A stretch of DNA of 64,000 nt from Hypericum androsaemum. Its lineage: Eukaryota; Streptophyta; Magnoliopsida; Malpighiales; Hypericaceae. The position numbers and the translations under genes were made by a program. A model generated the notes under the pieces. That model was not told the DNA's origin and did no database searches. It worked only from the letters and a program-made list of their open reading frames with translations. The stretch is taken from assembly GCA_963995505.1 (NCBI GenBank), contig OZ023198.1, forward strand, positions 6,100,558-6,164,557. Reading direction: 5' to 3'. Positions 46,698-58,254 of the stretch are shown in pieces; the first letter of the stretch is position 1, and each line of letters starts with the position of its first letter.

Positions 46698-48060
46698 ATG
46701 TTCTCGACCTATACAGCCATCAAAGGGCGAAAGTTGTTCATGGGTAACTCTGCAACTTCTCCCGTAGTTGGACTAGGCAAGGTGGTGCTGAAGCTGACCT
46801 CCGGAAAAGAGCTGACCCTTAAGGATGTGCTGCATGTTCCAGACATTTGTAAGAATTTAGTATCCGGCTCACTGTTGAGCAAAGCTGGGATGAAACTAGT
46901 ATTCGAGGCCGATAGATTTGTATTAACTAAGGCTGGTACCTTTGTAGGAAAGGGTTACCTCGAAAGGAGGCTCTTTAAGATGAATATAATAACTGTGAAA
47001 TGCGCCTTTGATGGGCCTAATAAAGTTATCAATTCTTCTTACTTGGCTGAGTATTCTAACTTATGGCATGATAGATTAGGACACATAAATTTGAGCTCAA
47101 TAAGAAAATTAGTAAGTTTAAACTTATTGCCTAAAATGGAGTTTGACTCAAACAATAAATGTGAAGTATCTATAGAGGCAAAAATGACCAAAGCACCTTT
47201 TCATTCAGTGGAAAGAAGTACTACACCTTTAGAGTTAATTCATACCTACATATGCGATATGAAACAAGTGCAAACTAGAGGTGAAAAAAGTATTTCATCA
47301 CATTTATTGATAATTGTACAAGGTACTGTTATGTACACCTCTTGAAAGGAAAAGATAAAGCTCAATCAAGATGATTCGAAGCTTTCAAGAGTTATAAGAA
47401 TGAGGTTGAAAATCAACTTAGCACTAAAATCAAGATGATTTTGAAGTGATAGAGGGGGAGAATATGTAGCTTTGTTTGAGGAATTCTGCCAACAAAATGG
47501 CATTATTCATCAGACAACTGCTCCATACTCACCTCAATCAAATGGCGTAGCTGAGTGCAAGAATCGAACTCTTAAGGAGATGATGAATGCTATGTTGATT
47601 AGCTCGGGCTTACCACAGAACTTGTGGGGGGAAGCTGTGCTCTCAACTAATCACATTCTAAACAAATTACCACACAAGAAAAGGGACAAAATCCCATATG
47701 AATTATGGAAATGGAGAAAGCCTTCCTACGGTTACCTTAAAGTGTAGGGGTGCCTAGCCAAGGTAGAAATACCTCCACCTAAAAGGGTGAGAATAGGACC
47801 CAAGACCGTTGACTGCATCTTTATCGGATATGCCCACAACAGTAGCGCATACCGATTTCTAGTGCACAAGTCTGAAAACCCTGAAATCAACAAGAGAATG
47901 GTCATGGAATCAAGGAATGCAATATTCTTTGAGAATATCTTTCCTAAAAAGGAAACGAAAGAAGTAAGCTCAAACAAAAGAAATAATGAAGCTACACAAG
48001 GCTCTGATCAAGGTGCTGAGGAGAGGAATCTAGACGGAGTAAGAGGACCAAAGTAGCCAA
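46698..48060 (+). pseudogene. Copia 2 protease end, pre-integrase and integrase, broken
   Basis: Contains ...LKDVLHVPDICKNLVSGSLL and LWHDRLGHINLSSIRKLV (GAG pre-integrase). The integrase N-terminal and central parts are mostly missing around 47340-47470. Then comes QTTAPYSPQSNGVAECKNRT. A stop lies at GYLKV. Most of the catalytic core is lost. Confidence 0.8.
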
Positions 48061-49608
48061 GTCGTTTGGTCCAGATTTTCTAAATTACATGTTAGAAAAT
48101 GAACATGGGACAATCCAAGAGGTATTATCTAGTCTGAATGCTCCTCTCTGGAAAGAAGCTATCAATAGTGAGATAGAATCTATCATGCAAAATCACATGT
48201 AGAAAATCGTGGATCTCCCACGAGGTTGCAAACCTTTAGGTTACAAGTGGATCCTTAAAAGGAAATACAAAGCTGATGGATCAATCGACAAGTACAAAGC
48301 TCAGTTGGTAAAGGGTTCAAACAGAAGGAAGGGTATGATTTCTTTGACACGTATTCACCGGTCACAAGAATCACATCTATTAGAGTGCTCATAGCTGTCG
48401 CAGCACTCTATAACCTCGAGATACATCAGATAGATGTAAAAATAGCTTTCCTAAATGGAGAACTAGAAGAAAAAATATATATGGAATAACCTGAAGGATT
48501 TGTTGCCCCCGGACAAGAACATAAGGTATGCAAGCTGGTCAAGTCACTGTACGGGCTAAAACAGTCGCCAAAACAGTGGCATGAGAAATTTGATAAAACA
48601 ATGATGTCAAATAATTTTAAGATCAATGAGTGTGACAAGTGTGTATACATTAAAGGCACACCTGATGCTTACGTGATTATATGTCTATATGTAGACGACA
48701 TGCTAATCACGGGAAGCAGTAATGATCTTATCGTGAAAACTAAGAACATGTTAAAGAACAACTTTGACATGAAAGATATGGGTCTAGCTAACGTCATACT
48801 AGGGATTAAAATCTCCAGGACGACTGAAGGAATTATCTTATCACAATCTCACTACGTTGAGAATGTACTAAAAAAATTTGAAGTTTTTGACAAACCTCCA
48901 GCTAAGACTCCGGTAGACCTGAGTCTACACTTAGCTAAAAATAGAGAGGACCCAGTATCTCAACTAAAGTATGCAAGAATCATTGGGAGTCCGATGTATT
49001 TGACAAATTGTACACGCCCTGATATTGCTTACTCAGTTAGCAAGCTTAGTAGATTTACGAGCAATCCAGGATCGGACCACTGGCTAACTCTGGAAAGGGT
49101 TCTAAAGTATCTAAAATATACCATGAACTATGGCATAATTTATACTAGGTATCCAGCTGTATTGGAAGGATACAGTGATGCGAATTGGATATCGGACACT
49201 AAAGACTTCAAATCTAATAGTGGTTATGTGTTCACCATTGGCGGAGGAGCAGTATCCTAGAAATCTTCTAAACAAACGTGCATAGCTCGATCTACCATGA
49301 AGTCAGAGTTTATAGCACTAGACAAAGCTGGAGAAGAAGCTGAATGGCTTAGAAACTTCTTAGAGGATATTTCATGTTGGAACAAGCCTGTGCCCCCTGT
49401 ATTGATACATTGCGATAGCATATTTGCAATCGGGAGAGCACAAAGTACAATGTACAATGGTAAGTCTCGACACATCCGTAGGAGATATAACACCGTTAGG
49501 CAATTGATCTCTGGTGGTATAATTACCATTAATTATGTGAAGTCCAAGGACAACATAGCTGATCCTTTGACGAAAGGAATCAACAGAGATCAAATGTATA
49601 CGCAGTAA
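48060..49608 (+). pseudogene. Copia 2 reverse transcriptase and RNase H, broken
   Basis: [58 protein letters not shown] and [15 protein letters not shown] (intact YVDD) mark RVT_2. RNase H follows with [19 protein letters not shown], then after a stop KSEFIALDKAGEEAEWLRNF and KSKDNIADPLTKGINRDQM. There are several stops and a frameshift near 48330. Confidence 0.85.
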
Positions 49609-50184
49609 GGGGAATGGGGTTAAAACTCACACATTAAAGAATGTTCATAGCGGTAACTCAACCATGATGAGTGGAGATCCCACAAACTTGGTTCAATGAG
49701 ATAACTAAGTTATGGATGGTTCAGATGAATACTTGGGACTCATCCCATTCTCAGAAGCTGCCCAAGTACGAACCTGCAGAGGTATGGTAAGGCTTAGCGT
49801 CTACGCTTTTAATGATTCCTATACCAGGAAAAGGTGGAGTATGGTAGGATACTCTTGATGGGAGATCACCTATATAAGTGTGAAGTGAGGCTGCTTCAAA
49901 CAGAAAAATACTTATGAATCTAAGATAAGGTCTATGATCGAAATGGACACAATGTGAGAACTAAAGGATATTAGAGATATCATTGTGTAAATGTTATTAT
50001 CTTGGTTTACATAAAAAAGCTGACCAGTTCAAGACACCGCATTCACTGAGCAGTAAGTAAATCCGATAATATCTTACTAGAGAAGGTTCAAAGCCGTAAA
50101 CTACCTATCTCGATGCAATGATATTTCGTCAAAACTTTTCTTAAAAAGTGTCAGCATGCATTAATCATCATTCATGTGAGAGAT

Positions 50185-51076
50185 TGTTGGGAAATTGAAT
50201 GAATATGCAATGCAAAAGCCCAAGTAGAAAGGCCCAAAGGGTCAATGCAAAAGCCTAAAGTGGGAAGCCCAATATGGAATGGAAAATGGCAACCTCACAC
50301 TGGAAAGTGCAACAAGTTTTCTCTAGTTAATAAGAAGATGCTCTTTATTGACTAGAAAATAAGTTGACCACCTGGATAGCCAATTCAGACCACTGCTCGG
50401 ATGGTGCGAAGCACCATCCGAGCACGAGCACGAGAATGCACACGAGCATGAGCACGCACTCGCGTACGTATGTGTGCGCATGGCGCATTGGACGCAGGTC
50501 AGAATGGGCACTTTGTGGTGCACTTGACACTTCGCACGTGTGCATCGTCGCGAGGAGCTTGAGGAGCCTTAATTATTTTGTCTGAGTGTGGAGAGAGCTG
50601 CGTAGCTACCGAAGTGACGAGGGGCTACGAGCGCTTTCTAGGGACGCGAAGAGGCTAGAGCAATCTGGTAAGCGAGAAGCCATAAGTTGTCCACCGAAGA
50701 GACACGATCGTTCTGATTGGCAAAGAGACGCGACTCTTTGGACTGCCTACCTCCATCCCATCCAGCAGCCTATAAATAGGCCTCTCCCCTCATTTGCATC
50801 TCACCCCACAACTCATTGCATAACCATTCTTTAGCAATAGTTCTCTCTCTCTCTCTCTCGCTCTATCGGAAAGTTCTGAATATCCAAGGTTTGCCTGAAA
50901 CTTCGAGGGTCGTTGTGCTATGAACTCGAAAGCAGCCTAGTCGTTGTATCTTGGGGACGATTGCCGTAGCCCGTAAGTACTGAATACGAGGCAATCTCGT
51001 CTTACAAAGAAAGAGTCAAACTCTTGCCTCGACTAAACCAGATCCTAATCAAGTACATCACCTCCGACAGACAACA
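50185..51076 (+). repeat. 3' LTR of Copia 2
   Basis: Starts TGTTGGGAAATTGAATGAAT and ends CAGACAACA. Contains a perfect 13-bp-arm hairpin at 50395-50423. Confidence 0.88.
50395..50423. repeat. Perfect hairpin in the Copia 2 3' LTR
   Basis: Arms GCTCGGATGGTGC and GCACCATCCGAGC with a 3-base loop GAA. The 5' LTR has a shortened version (GATGGCACCATC) and the solo LTR an imperfect one (GATGGTGCTACGCACCATC). Confidence 0.9.
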
Positions 51077-52395
51077 ATTACTTCCTCCGTAGTGTTCATT
51101 AATTTCCATGTTTGAATAGTTTTAAAAAAATTTCATGATCACACGATCTTAGGTCAGGTAACCGTAGAAATCACCATGAATGTGAAATCTATAACGGAAA
51201 GAGCTCCACATTAAACTTTTCCATAAAAGTATTGGTTGTTCTCAACAACTCCATCAATGACAGCTTTCGAATACACCTAAATAAATAGCTTCCAAATAAA
51301 TTGGGTCAACCTAAGGAATTTGGATTCAGTAGAGACTACATAAAAATCATCCCCATGGTATGGACTATTAGATTTGATCAAAATTATTTTTTATAGATCT
51401 GATGGTCAAAATTCTCCAGCGACATTATTGGGCTTTTACACAAGATTACCCCATCTAGGGTTTTTCAGGCAACCTAATATTTCTCTTTTTTCCTATCACA
51501 ATTTGCCAATAAAAAATAGCATCCTCTCTTCCTCCAAAAATCCCAGTACTTAAGAGAAGAGATAACCAGAGGACAAGATTATCTGCTGAATCGTTCGTGA
51601 CAATCCGTCGGGAGAGAAGAGGAGTGATAGGGGAGAGTTTGTCCGCTCGCATCCCAGAGAGACAACCAACGCCCTCGCTCCACTGATTCCCGCCGCTGAA
51701 GGGAAGAGCCTCTCTCTGTCTCTGTCGTCCGGAGTCATCGCGCCGGGATGAGAGAGAGGTCATGGTGCCCTTACCTAAAGGAAGAGAGAGATACTGGGAG
51801 AGAAGAAAGGAGATTAACTGGACGACGCCGTGGAGATACGAGGAGAAAAAAATTATCATATATTCTGCCTCTCTTCCTCGCGCCATCGTCGTTGCAGATC
51901 CAGTCGTTTTTGTTTTGATCACCCAATTCTGTTCCTATTTCTTTTCATTTCGTGTCTCCTCGGCCTCTCCTCATTGGTAAATGAACTGGGTACCAACACT
52001 TACACCATTTCCAGCTATCGGTACCCTGAGACAACGGTCGGCCCATATGATGCTTGTTACATTAGAGGTGAAGTAAAGTAAAGCAAAGTTCTGATTTTTT
52101 GCCTCTCTGTGTCTTTATGCCAAAGACAGAAGCTTGGTTTTGGTGGTCTTTCTCTGTTTCCTTTTTTTCTCAATTTTGTGTTTCGGAAGGATTACTTGAT
52201 GATTGGTTCTTCAAGTTTTCATCTTTTGGAGGATTTTTTATTCTTCTAAGATGGTTGCTTGTTGTTGCTTGGTTTGTGCTTCTACTTGGTGTGAATTTGT
52301 GATGATCGAATAATTTTTTTTTGGCTCTGAGGTTGGTTGATATATTTTTGCCACTAATACTACTAATAACTTTCATTAGGTTAATAACTTGTTCA
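51077..52395. other. Unassigned region with gene-like composition
   Basis: Mostly unique sequence. 51540-52310 has mixed GC and several open frames on both strands, but no motif I can name. It may hold a non-coding exon or decayed gene; nothing is claimed. Confidence 0.3.
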
Positions 52396-52397
52396 TT

Positions 52398-52884
52398 TGA
52401 AGAAAAGATATCAATATCAGAACAGGAGGAAATCAATATCAGAGTATGAGGAAACTAATATCCGAGTAGAATGAAACTAATATCGGAGTAAAATAAAACT
52501 AATATCAGAGTAAAAGGGAACTAATATCTGAAAAGAAGGATACTAATATCAGAGAAGAAAGAAACAATTATCGTAGAAGAAGGATATTAATATCCTAGAA
52601 GAAGCATACCAATATCCGAGTACAAGGACACCAATATCAGAGTAAAAAGATACCAATATCAGATCAGAAGGAAACCAATATGAAAGTAGACAGATACCAA
52701 TATTGGAGAAGATGAAAACTAATATCATAGTAGAATGAAACCAATATCATAGTAGAATAAAACCAATATCAGAGTAGAAGGAAACAAATATCATAGTACA
52801 AGAAAACCAATAGTATAGAAGATGGAAACCAATATCCGAGAAGATAGAAACTAATATTCCAGTATAATGATACCAATATTCCCA
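52398..52884. repeat. 22-bp minisatellite, about 21 copies
   Basis: Consensus approximately AAACCAATATCAGAGTAGAAGG minus its last bases per unit, phased exactly every 22 bp from about 52410 to 52880. Units differ at several positions, with AATATC being the most constant block. It begins within unassigned sequence and fades into AATATTCCCATAATTG. The period is not a multiple of three, and stops occur in all frames. Confidence 0.9.
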
Positions 52885-53047
52885 TAATTGTATTTCCATA
52901 AATTGTATTGTTTGGCTGATATTATTATTTTTTAATTATTTCCATAATTATATTTTTAATATTGCCCATATCCCCTTCAGTGGGGATTACCCATGTTCCC
53001 GCTGAATTTGAGCCCCTATCTAAGTGTCTAACTAAGGCGTACCTAAC

Positions 53048-53836
53048 TGTTGCATGTGTAAGGTGGTGTACTTGATTAGGATCTTGTAAAGTCGAGGCAA
53101 GAGTTTGACTCTTTCTCCGTAAGATGAGATTGCTCTGTATTCAGTGCTTACGGGCTACGGCAATCGTCCCCAATATACAAGGACATTGGTACTTTGAGTT
53201 CGTAGCACAACGACCCTCGAAGCTTCGGGCGAACCAATGGATACTCGAAACTATCTTGAGAGAGAGAGAGAGAGGAGCGAACTACAATGCTAGTGAATGC
53301 ATATGCACTTGTAGTTGGGATGATGCAAATGTGTTGGGGGGGGGGGGGGGGGGGGGGGGGGAGGGTGGGGGCTGGAACCCGAAAGGTTGCCTGATACTTC
53401 TGAGAAGGCACGATCCTCACTCATTTCTGGGAGGTGAGGCACCCTTTCGGCCGGCAGATGCTTCTGGATGCGCACAGGTGCCTTTGTGCCTCTTCGGCCA
53501 CAGGTCTTCTAGGCACTGCCCGTGACCCTTCAGTCTTCTGGGAGATGCGCACGTGCGAAGTACCAAGTACGCCACAAAGCGCTCATTGCGACCTGCGTCT
53601 AATGCGCCATGCATATACACACGTGTGCGTGCTCGTGCTCGGATGGTGCTACGCACCATCCTCGCAACAGTCCGAGTTAGCTTTCCAGGTTGTCAACTTA
53701 TTTCCTAGCTAACAATGAACATTTTCTTATAAACTAGGAAAAATTTGTGCCATTTTCCAATATAGGATTGGCTTCTCTCCAACTTTGAGCCTTCCCACGT
53801 TTGACATTTTTGCTTTAATTAACATTTATTCCAACA
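53048..53836 (-). mobile_element. Solo LTR of the Copia 2 family
   Basis: 789 bp with TGTTGCATG...ATTCCAACA ends (plus strand), flanked by a perfect 5-bp duplication ctaac at 53043-53047 and 53837-53841. It matches the Copia 2 LTRs in reverse orientation (GTACTTGATTAGGATCT, CTCTTTCTCCGTAAGATGAG, CAACGACCCTCGAAGCTTC). No internal sequence is left, as after LTR-LTR recombination. It carries an internal G26 tract. Confidence 0.9.
53336..53361. repeat. Homopolymer of 26 G followed by further G runs
   Basis: Uninterrupted G26, then A, GGG, T, GGGGG. Not present in the two LTRs of Copia 2, so it expanded within the solo LTR. The length is uncertain in any assembly. Confidence 0.9.
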
Positions 53837-53937
53837 CTAACAACAATTAAAGGTGATCCAATTATAGATTGGATAATCTTTCATTTTAGTTCGATTTGGT
53901 TACTCATTTATTTGGCAACGAGATGGTCGTTCGAACC

Positions 53938-54290
53938 GAGGAGGTCTAGTACTCCCAAGTCTACGGATGGCAATTAGACTTATGAAGTTATACTCGAATC
54001 AAATCTGAAGAATGTAAGACTCGTTGATTTTGACTGACATTTGTTTTGGATTATGCTAAATTATTATATTTTAAAAAGATAATTGTACAGATATAGATCT
54101 ATAAGATCCTACACTAATTCTAACAGAATTTTAAAAAATAATATATATGTATAATAAGTACTAAACATAATATTAAATTTTTAATTTTAACCTATCAACT
54201 TTAATTTTTTTAGATTTGCTTGTTTTATTTTTTATATTTATTTTAACAAACGAATTAGTTAAATTCACATTTTTAAATGCTACTTGCTCT
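53938..54290. repeat. Decayed hAT-family relative
   Basis: Begins CGGATGGCAATTAGACTT, like the terminus of the hAT element at 58255-59176. It contains ATCTATAAGATCCTACACTA and an AT-rich core similar to the reverse of 38640-38960. The right end is not defined. Confidence 0.4.
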
Positions 54291-54639
54291 ATCCAAGATC
54301 TATCAAATGCCAACTTATATTTTTAATATAAAATAATTTTAAATAATACGTACCAATCACCTTAAATAACAATGGTACGGAGCTGCCACTTCTTCCTCCC
54401 TGCAATCCACTTCTGTCTGTCTGATGGGTTGTCGATTCTCTTTCTTGTTTGGCAATTGTTGTAGGGGAATCTCACCCTCATGTCCAGGAGCACGTTAAAC
54501 GGGAAGAGATTGAAACTATAGTAAAAGTAAAAAATTGAAAAAAAAAACCTTCTCGCAACTACAAAGAACCGGCTTTTAAATGATATTTACTTTACAAAGT
54601 TCGTGTCATTGTCAATTGAACTCTGGTTTTGACTATAAA

Positions 54640-55521
54640 CATGTGAGATAGAAGATTTTTTGAAAAAGGTAAAAATATATTAATCTTGGTGTTATGTACA
54701 ACTGTGCAAAAAGACGAAATCTCTCACACAAAAGCAAGGAGGGCACCAATAATCTCAATACAACTTGACCGAAGAGGCGGGGGTCAACCAAGATAGGAAC
54801 AAAAGCTAAAAAGGAAGATTTCTACAGTAATAAACAGTGTGTTATTGCCAAACAAATCTATCCAAAGCTACCCAAAACTGACCAAGGTTAATCCATGATA
54901 TTTTGTAGCACCAATAGCAATTCTTGCCTGCAGAACAAGTCCCTAGAGCCAGACCAGTTTTGTCATTTCATGGCACTTCTAAGGATATCGGAAATTAAGG
55001 CATCTAGATCGGGAGAGCCGCCGTTGAAGATCACATGGTTCCTGAGAAGCCAGATGCACCAGACAATAGCAGCAAAGATATAGTACCAAATCTTCCCTTT
55101 AGAATCTCCGCAGCCCACCAACCCCATCCAAGAAGCAAAAAAGACAGGCAGACTCTCATGAGGAGCCCAAGAAAGACCAGCAAGTCTGATAAAGTAATTC
55201 CAAGCACGGGATGCAAAAGAACAGCCAAGGAATAGATGATACGTAGTCTCCGTGGGGGCCTGCAAAGGGGAGCCATCCGCACAGAGTACACAGCCCAAAG
55301 CCTGCTGGTCGAGCATCCCCAAATGAGTAAGATTAGACTTGGTTGCAATCCTGTCTTGCAAGGCTTGCCAAATGAAGCAGGATGTCTTGGAGGGAATCAA
55401 ATTAAAACGCTCATTGCACATCACCTCAGGAGAGATGAATATATATCCAGCAAAGGCCTGAGAGTAGAGCGATTTAACCGTGAAGATGCCCGAGGAGCGT
55501 TTACATGTGAGATAGAAGATA
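54640..55521 (-). mobile_element. 5'-truncated LINE with zf-RVT domain
   Basis: The insert 54658-55503 is flanked by a perfect 18-bp duplication ACATGTGAGATAGAAGAT (54640-54657 and 55504-55521). On the minus strand it carries the C-terminus of ORF2: FTVKSLYSQAF, NLIPSKTSCFIWQALQDRIA, CVLCADGSP, THHLFLGC-like TYHLFLGCSFASRAW (the CxxC...H...C zf-RVT pattern) and IVWCIWLLRNHVIFNG. It ends in a 3' UTR finishing ...ATTAATATATTTTTACC and an A-rich end. The frame is open from the truncation point to a stop at 54963. Confidence 0.9.
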
Positions 55522-55536
55522 AGCATGCTTTAACTG

Positions 55537-56536
55537 AGTTTTTTACCAATATAGTGCTACAGTACCAATTTATTATCAAAATTGTGTTACTATTGAAAAT
55601 ATTTCGAGAATGGTGTCCCTTTTCAAGATTGAAAAAAAATTTCGACCTGGGGACCCTAAATCAAAAAGAAATTTTGACCAAATCGAAAAAAATTTTGACT
55701 TCCGTGGTCGAAAGATTCTTTTTGATTTTGGTCCCAGGTCGAAAATTTTTTTGACCTAGGACCAAAATCGAAATATTTTTTGACCTGGGAGCTGTATTGT
55801 ACTGTAGCAGATAGTGAAAGCGTACTGTAACACTATTTTTCACCCACAAAAAGCTTTTTGCGAACCCAAAAAAAATCAAAAAATCTAGCAAAGATAATGA
55901 AAGTGTTAAAGTGGGGGAAATTTTTTCAAAAATAGAAGAAGAATCTATCACTCATTTTTCGAGTTTTTTAGATTTTTCATTATTTTAACAAAAATAATAG
56001 TGTTACAGTACGAAATTTTTCAAAAATAGAAGAAGAATCTAAGACCCATTTTTCGAATTTTTTAAAATTTTTATTATTTTAACAAAAATAATGGTGCTAT
56101 AGTACACTTCTATTATCTTTGTTAGTTTTTTTCCATTTTCGATAATGGTGCTACAGTACACTTTCATTATCTTTGTTAGTTTGTGGTTGAAATAGCTTTG
56201 GAACGTGTGTCATACTAGAGGTACAGTGAATTGAAATGTCAATTCAGACCCAATTTTTAAATCAACTCAGACCCATTTTTCAAAAATTTATTGCAAATTA
56301 GGTCCCAGGTCAAAAAAAATTTCGACCTGGGACCAAAATCGAAAAGAATCTTTCAACCACGGAAATCAAAAAAAATTTCGATTTGGTCCCAAGTCAAAAG
56401 ATTTTTTCGATCTAGGGTTCCTAGGTCGAATTTTTTTTCAATCTTCAAAAGGGACACCATTCTCGAAATATTTTCAATGGTAACACTATTTTGATAATAA
56501 ATTAGTATTGTAGTACCATATTGATAAAAAAAACCC
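55537..56536. mobile_element. Non-autonomous MULE, 1000 bp, long TIRs
   Basis: Flanked by a perfect 9-bp duplication GCTTTAACT (55528-55536, 56537-56545). TIRs of about 240 bp: left GAGTTTTTTACCAATATAG, right (reverse complement) GGGTTTTTTTTATCAATATG, continuing with TATTTCGAGAATGGTGTCCC in both. The middle consists of repeated TTTTTCAAAAATAGAAGAAG-type segments and TGTACTGTAGCA-like phrases. No transposase sequence. Confidence 0.9.
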
Positions 56537-56611
56537 GCTTTAACTCTGGTTCTGATTTACAAAGCGTCTTTCCCATCGTCAAAAGTTCGTGTCTTTCCCA
56601 TATATCCTCAG

Positions 56612-57792
56612 GTAAACATGCTTTCGGTGATGTGAAAATTTTGCCATTGGACCTGGGTTCAGGGGAAGATTCTCTAAGGGAGGCTGTAGATAAGGCTGAA
56701 TCCTTCTTTTCTGGTGCTGGTGGGGATTATATGATACACAATGCTGCATTTGAGCGCCTTGTAAACGAGCGTTTTGAATCTGGTATATCGATTCTCATCG
56801 TCTGCATAGGCACATGCATATGCACAGGCAAACCAAACCAAACCAAACCGATCAGAACTGGGAAAAGGCCCACACGTGACAAAAGTTGTGATAGGAAGTT
56901 GTTACTAAAGCTTTAGAATCGCCGTTTTTTGTTATGACTTATTGGAATACTGGGCTTTGCTTATTGATCTTGCTAATATTTTATTAGGCACTGATGAATC
57001 AAATATCTGAAAAACAGAATCAATAAGATAAAAATCAAAGGAAAGTGACAGCTCGTTGGTATCACACGTGTTCCTGAGAACGGATATGGCTTGAACTGAC
57101 TATTACTGCTGCAACCCAATGCTTGAAGGAAGCATGGATATCCCACCAGGTATGTGTACTTAGAATGTCCTTTTACTTTCAATCTTGGGAAAGAGAAGAA
57201 AATAAGTTTCTGTCATTGGATTTTGCTGCTCTTCATGATCCAAGATGTGCATATCGAGTTAAAAAATGATAAGAAGGTATAAATCTCAATAGAAACTGAC
57301 TTCGTTTTTGGAGACTAGCTCTTCAATCCTTTAATATCTTCGACTTTTCTTAAGAGCACAAACATTTTTAGCGGCGGGCTTACGGTAGCAGCGTTTGAAC
57401 ATCGGCATCTTGCTCATCAAAAAAGCAACCCGATTTAATATTTATAACTACTTCCCTTGCCTCATGTGACACATCCAGCACACGCACAAGTCAGTTTATA
57501 TTTGATACGGTGGCTTTCTTTTTTCAGCATGTACCAGCCGTTATGTATCTGGTTCAGTATATGCCTACTGTCGGGTACTGGCTCATGGATAAGGTATGTT
57601 CTGTAGATTGAATGCTGTTCGATTTATTTTTGAAATGTTGTTATGTTATGAGATCTAACACGCGAGCCCCATTTTGCGCAAAAAGGTAACACATACTCAC
57701 TCAGCCTGTTGTTCTGGAAGAAGAAGAAGAAGACCAACCTGACCATTTCCCCCTGCATCTGTTCCTTTTTATGTTGGAGGGAAAGAAGCTAA
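56612..57792 (+). pseudogene. Broken short-chain dehydrogenase/reductase gene (DHRS7-like)
   Basis: Fragments in order: 56612 to about 56760 (GKHAFGDVKILPLDLGSGED then YMIHNAAFER, the NNAG-type strand of SDRs as HNAA), about 57093-57149 (ELTITAATQCLKEAWISHQ ending CAG|GTATGT), 57528-57593 (HVPAVMYLVQYMPTVGYWLMDK without its last two residues, with proper AG and GT sites), and about 57685-57792 (QKGNTYSLSLLFWKKKKK ending in a stop). The Rossmann N-terminus with the TGxxxGxG motif and the central YxxxK catalytic block are missing. The locus is therefore a remnant. The LINE and MULE lie immediately upstream where the N-terminal exons should be. DHRS7-like plant SDRs are recalled for the phrases, so the subfamily is inference. 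Confidence 0.75.
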
Positions 57793-57892
57793 TTTTTGTC
57801 TGTTTGGAAGAAGATATCACATCGTGAGTCCATGGCTGCTAAGCGTATAGCCAAACCCAATAATTGGTTGAACGTGAAGCCGAGCAGATACT

Positions 57893-58158
57893 AAAATGCT
57901 ATCCTGATTTTTTTTTTAATTAGGAACCTTTATTAATAAAGAAAGGAAAATACAGAAAGGGGAAGAGAAAAGAGAGAGAACCCAAAAATAAAAACTCAAG
58001 GCCTATACAGATAACTAAAAACTAGCAAACCCGCGATCATACTTTACGCAAACCCACAAATTGAATAGTCAGGAGTAGATAATTGCTCAAAAAATAATTA
58101 TTTCTTTTTCTTCATATTTTTCTTCATTGCTCTTGTAGATAAAATGCTATCCTGATTT
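57893..58158 (-). mobile_element. 5'-truncated copy of the 10.1-kb retroposed element
   Basis: The insert 57911-58140 is flanked by a perfect 18-bp duplication AAAATGCTATCCTGATTT (57893-57910, 58141-58158). Its reverse complement starts with GCAATGAAGAAAAATATGAA, encoding AMKKNMKKKK-stop, then the 3' tail ending ATTAATAAAGGTTCC and an A tail. ORF end and tail match 10740-10970, so both come from one family. Confidence 0.88.
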
Positions 58159-58254
58159 GTTTGTTATACAATTCGTCTTTCATTTTATTTTTCTGAGGTC
58201 AAATTGAATGAGCAAATTTGAGTGTAATTATTTTAACCACTACTGTAGTAAATT

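Larger units (their letters stand above)
44833..51076 (+). mobile_element. Ty1/Copia retrotransposon 2, full length but degenerate
   Basis: LTRs 44833-45705 and 50185-51076 start TG(C/T)TGGGAAATTGAATGAAT and end ACAACA. Ends are confirmed by the solo LTR at 53048-53836. Flanks gttac and attac differ at one base. The internal order is gag, protease, integrase, RT, RNase H, as in Copia, with many stops and frameshifts. No standard TGGTATCAGAGC primer site follows the 5' LTR. The LTRs are long (about 880 bp), GC-rich in the middle and carry CT microsatellites. Confidence 0.9.

Noticed and set aside
52398..52884. Regular short repeats resembling a CRISPR array
   Set aside because: Units are directly abutting with no spacers, and the genome is eukaryotic; it is a minisatellite.
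53124..53525. 133-codon frame with a polyglycine run and its poly-Pro antisense partner
   Set aside because: Caused by the G26 tract inside a solo LTR.
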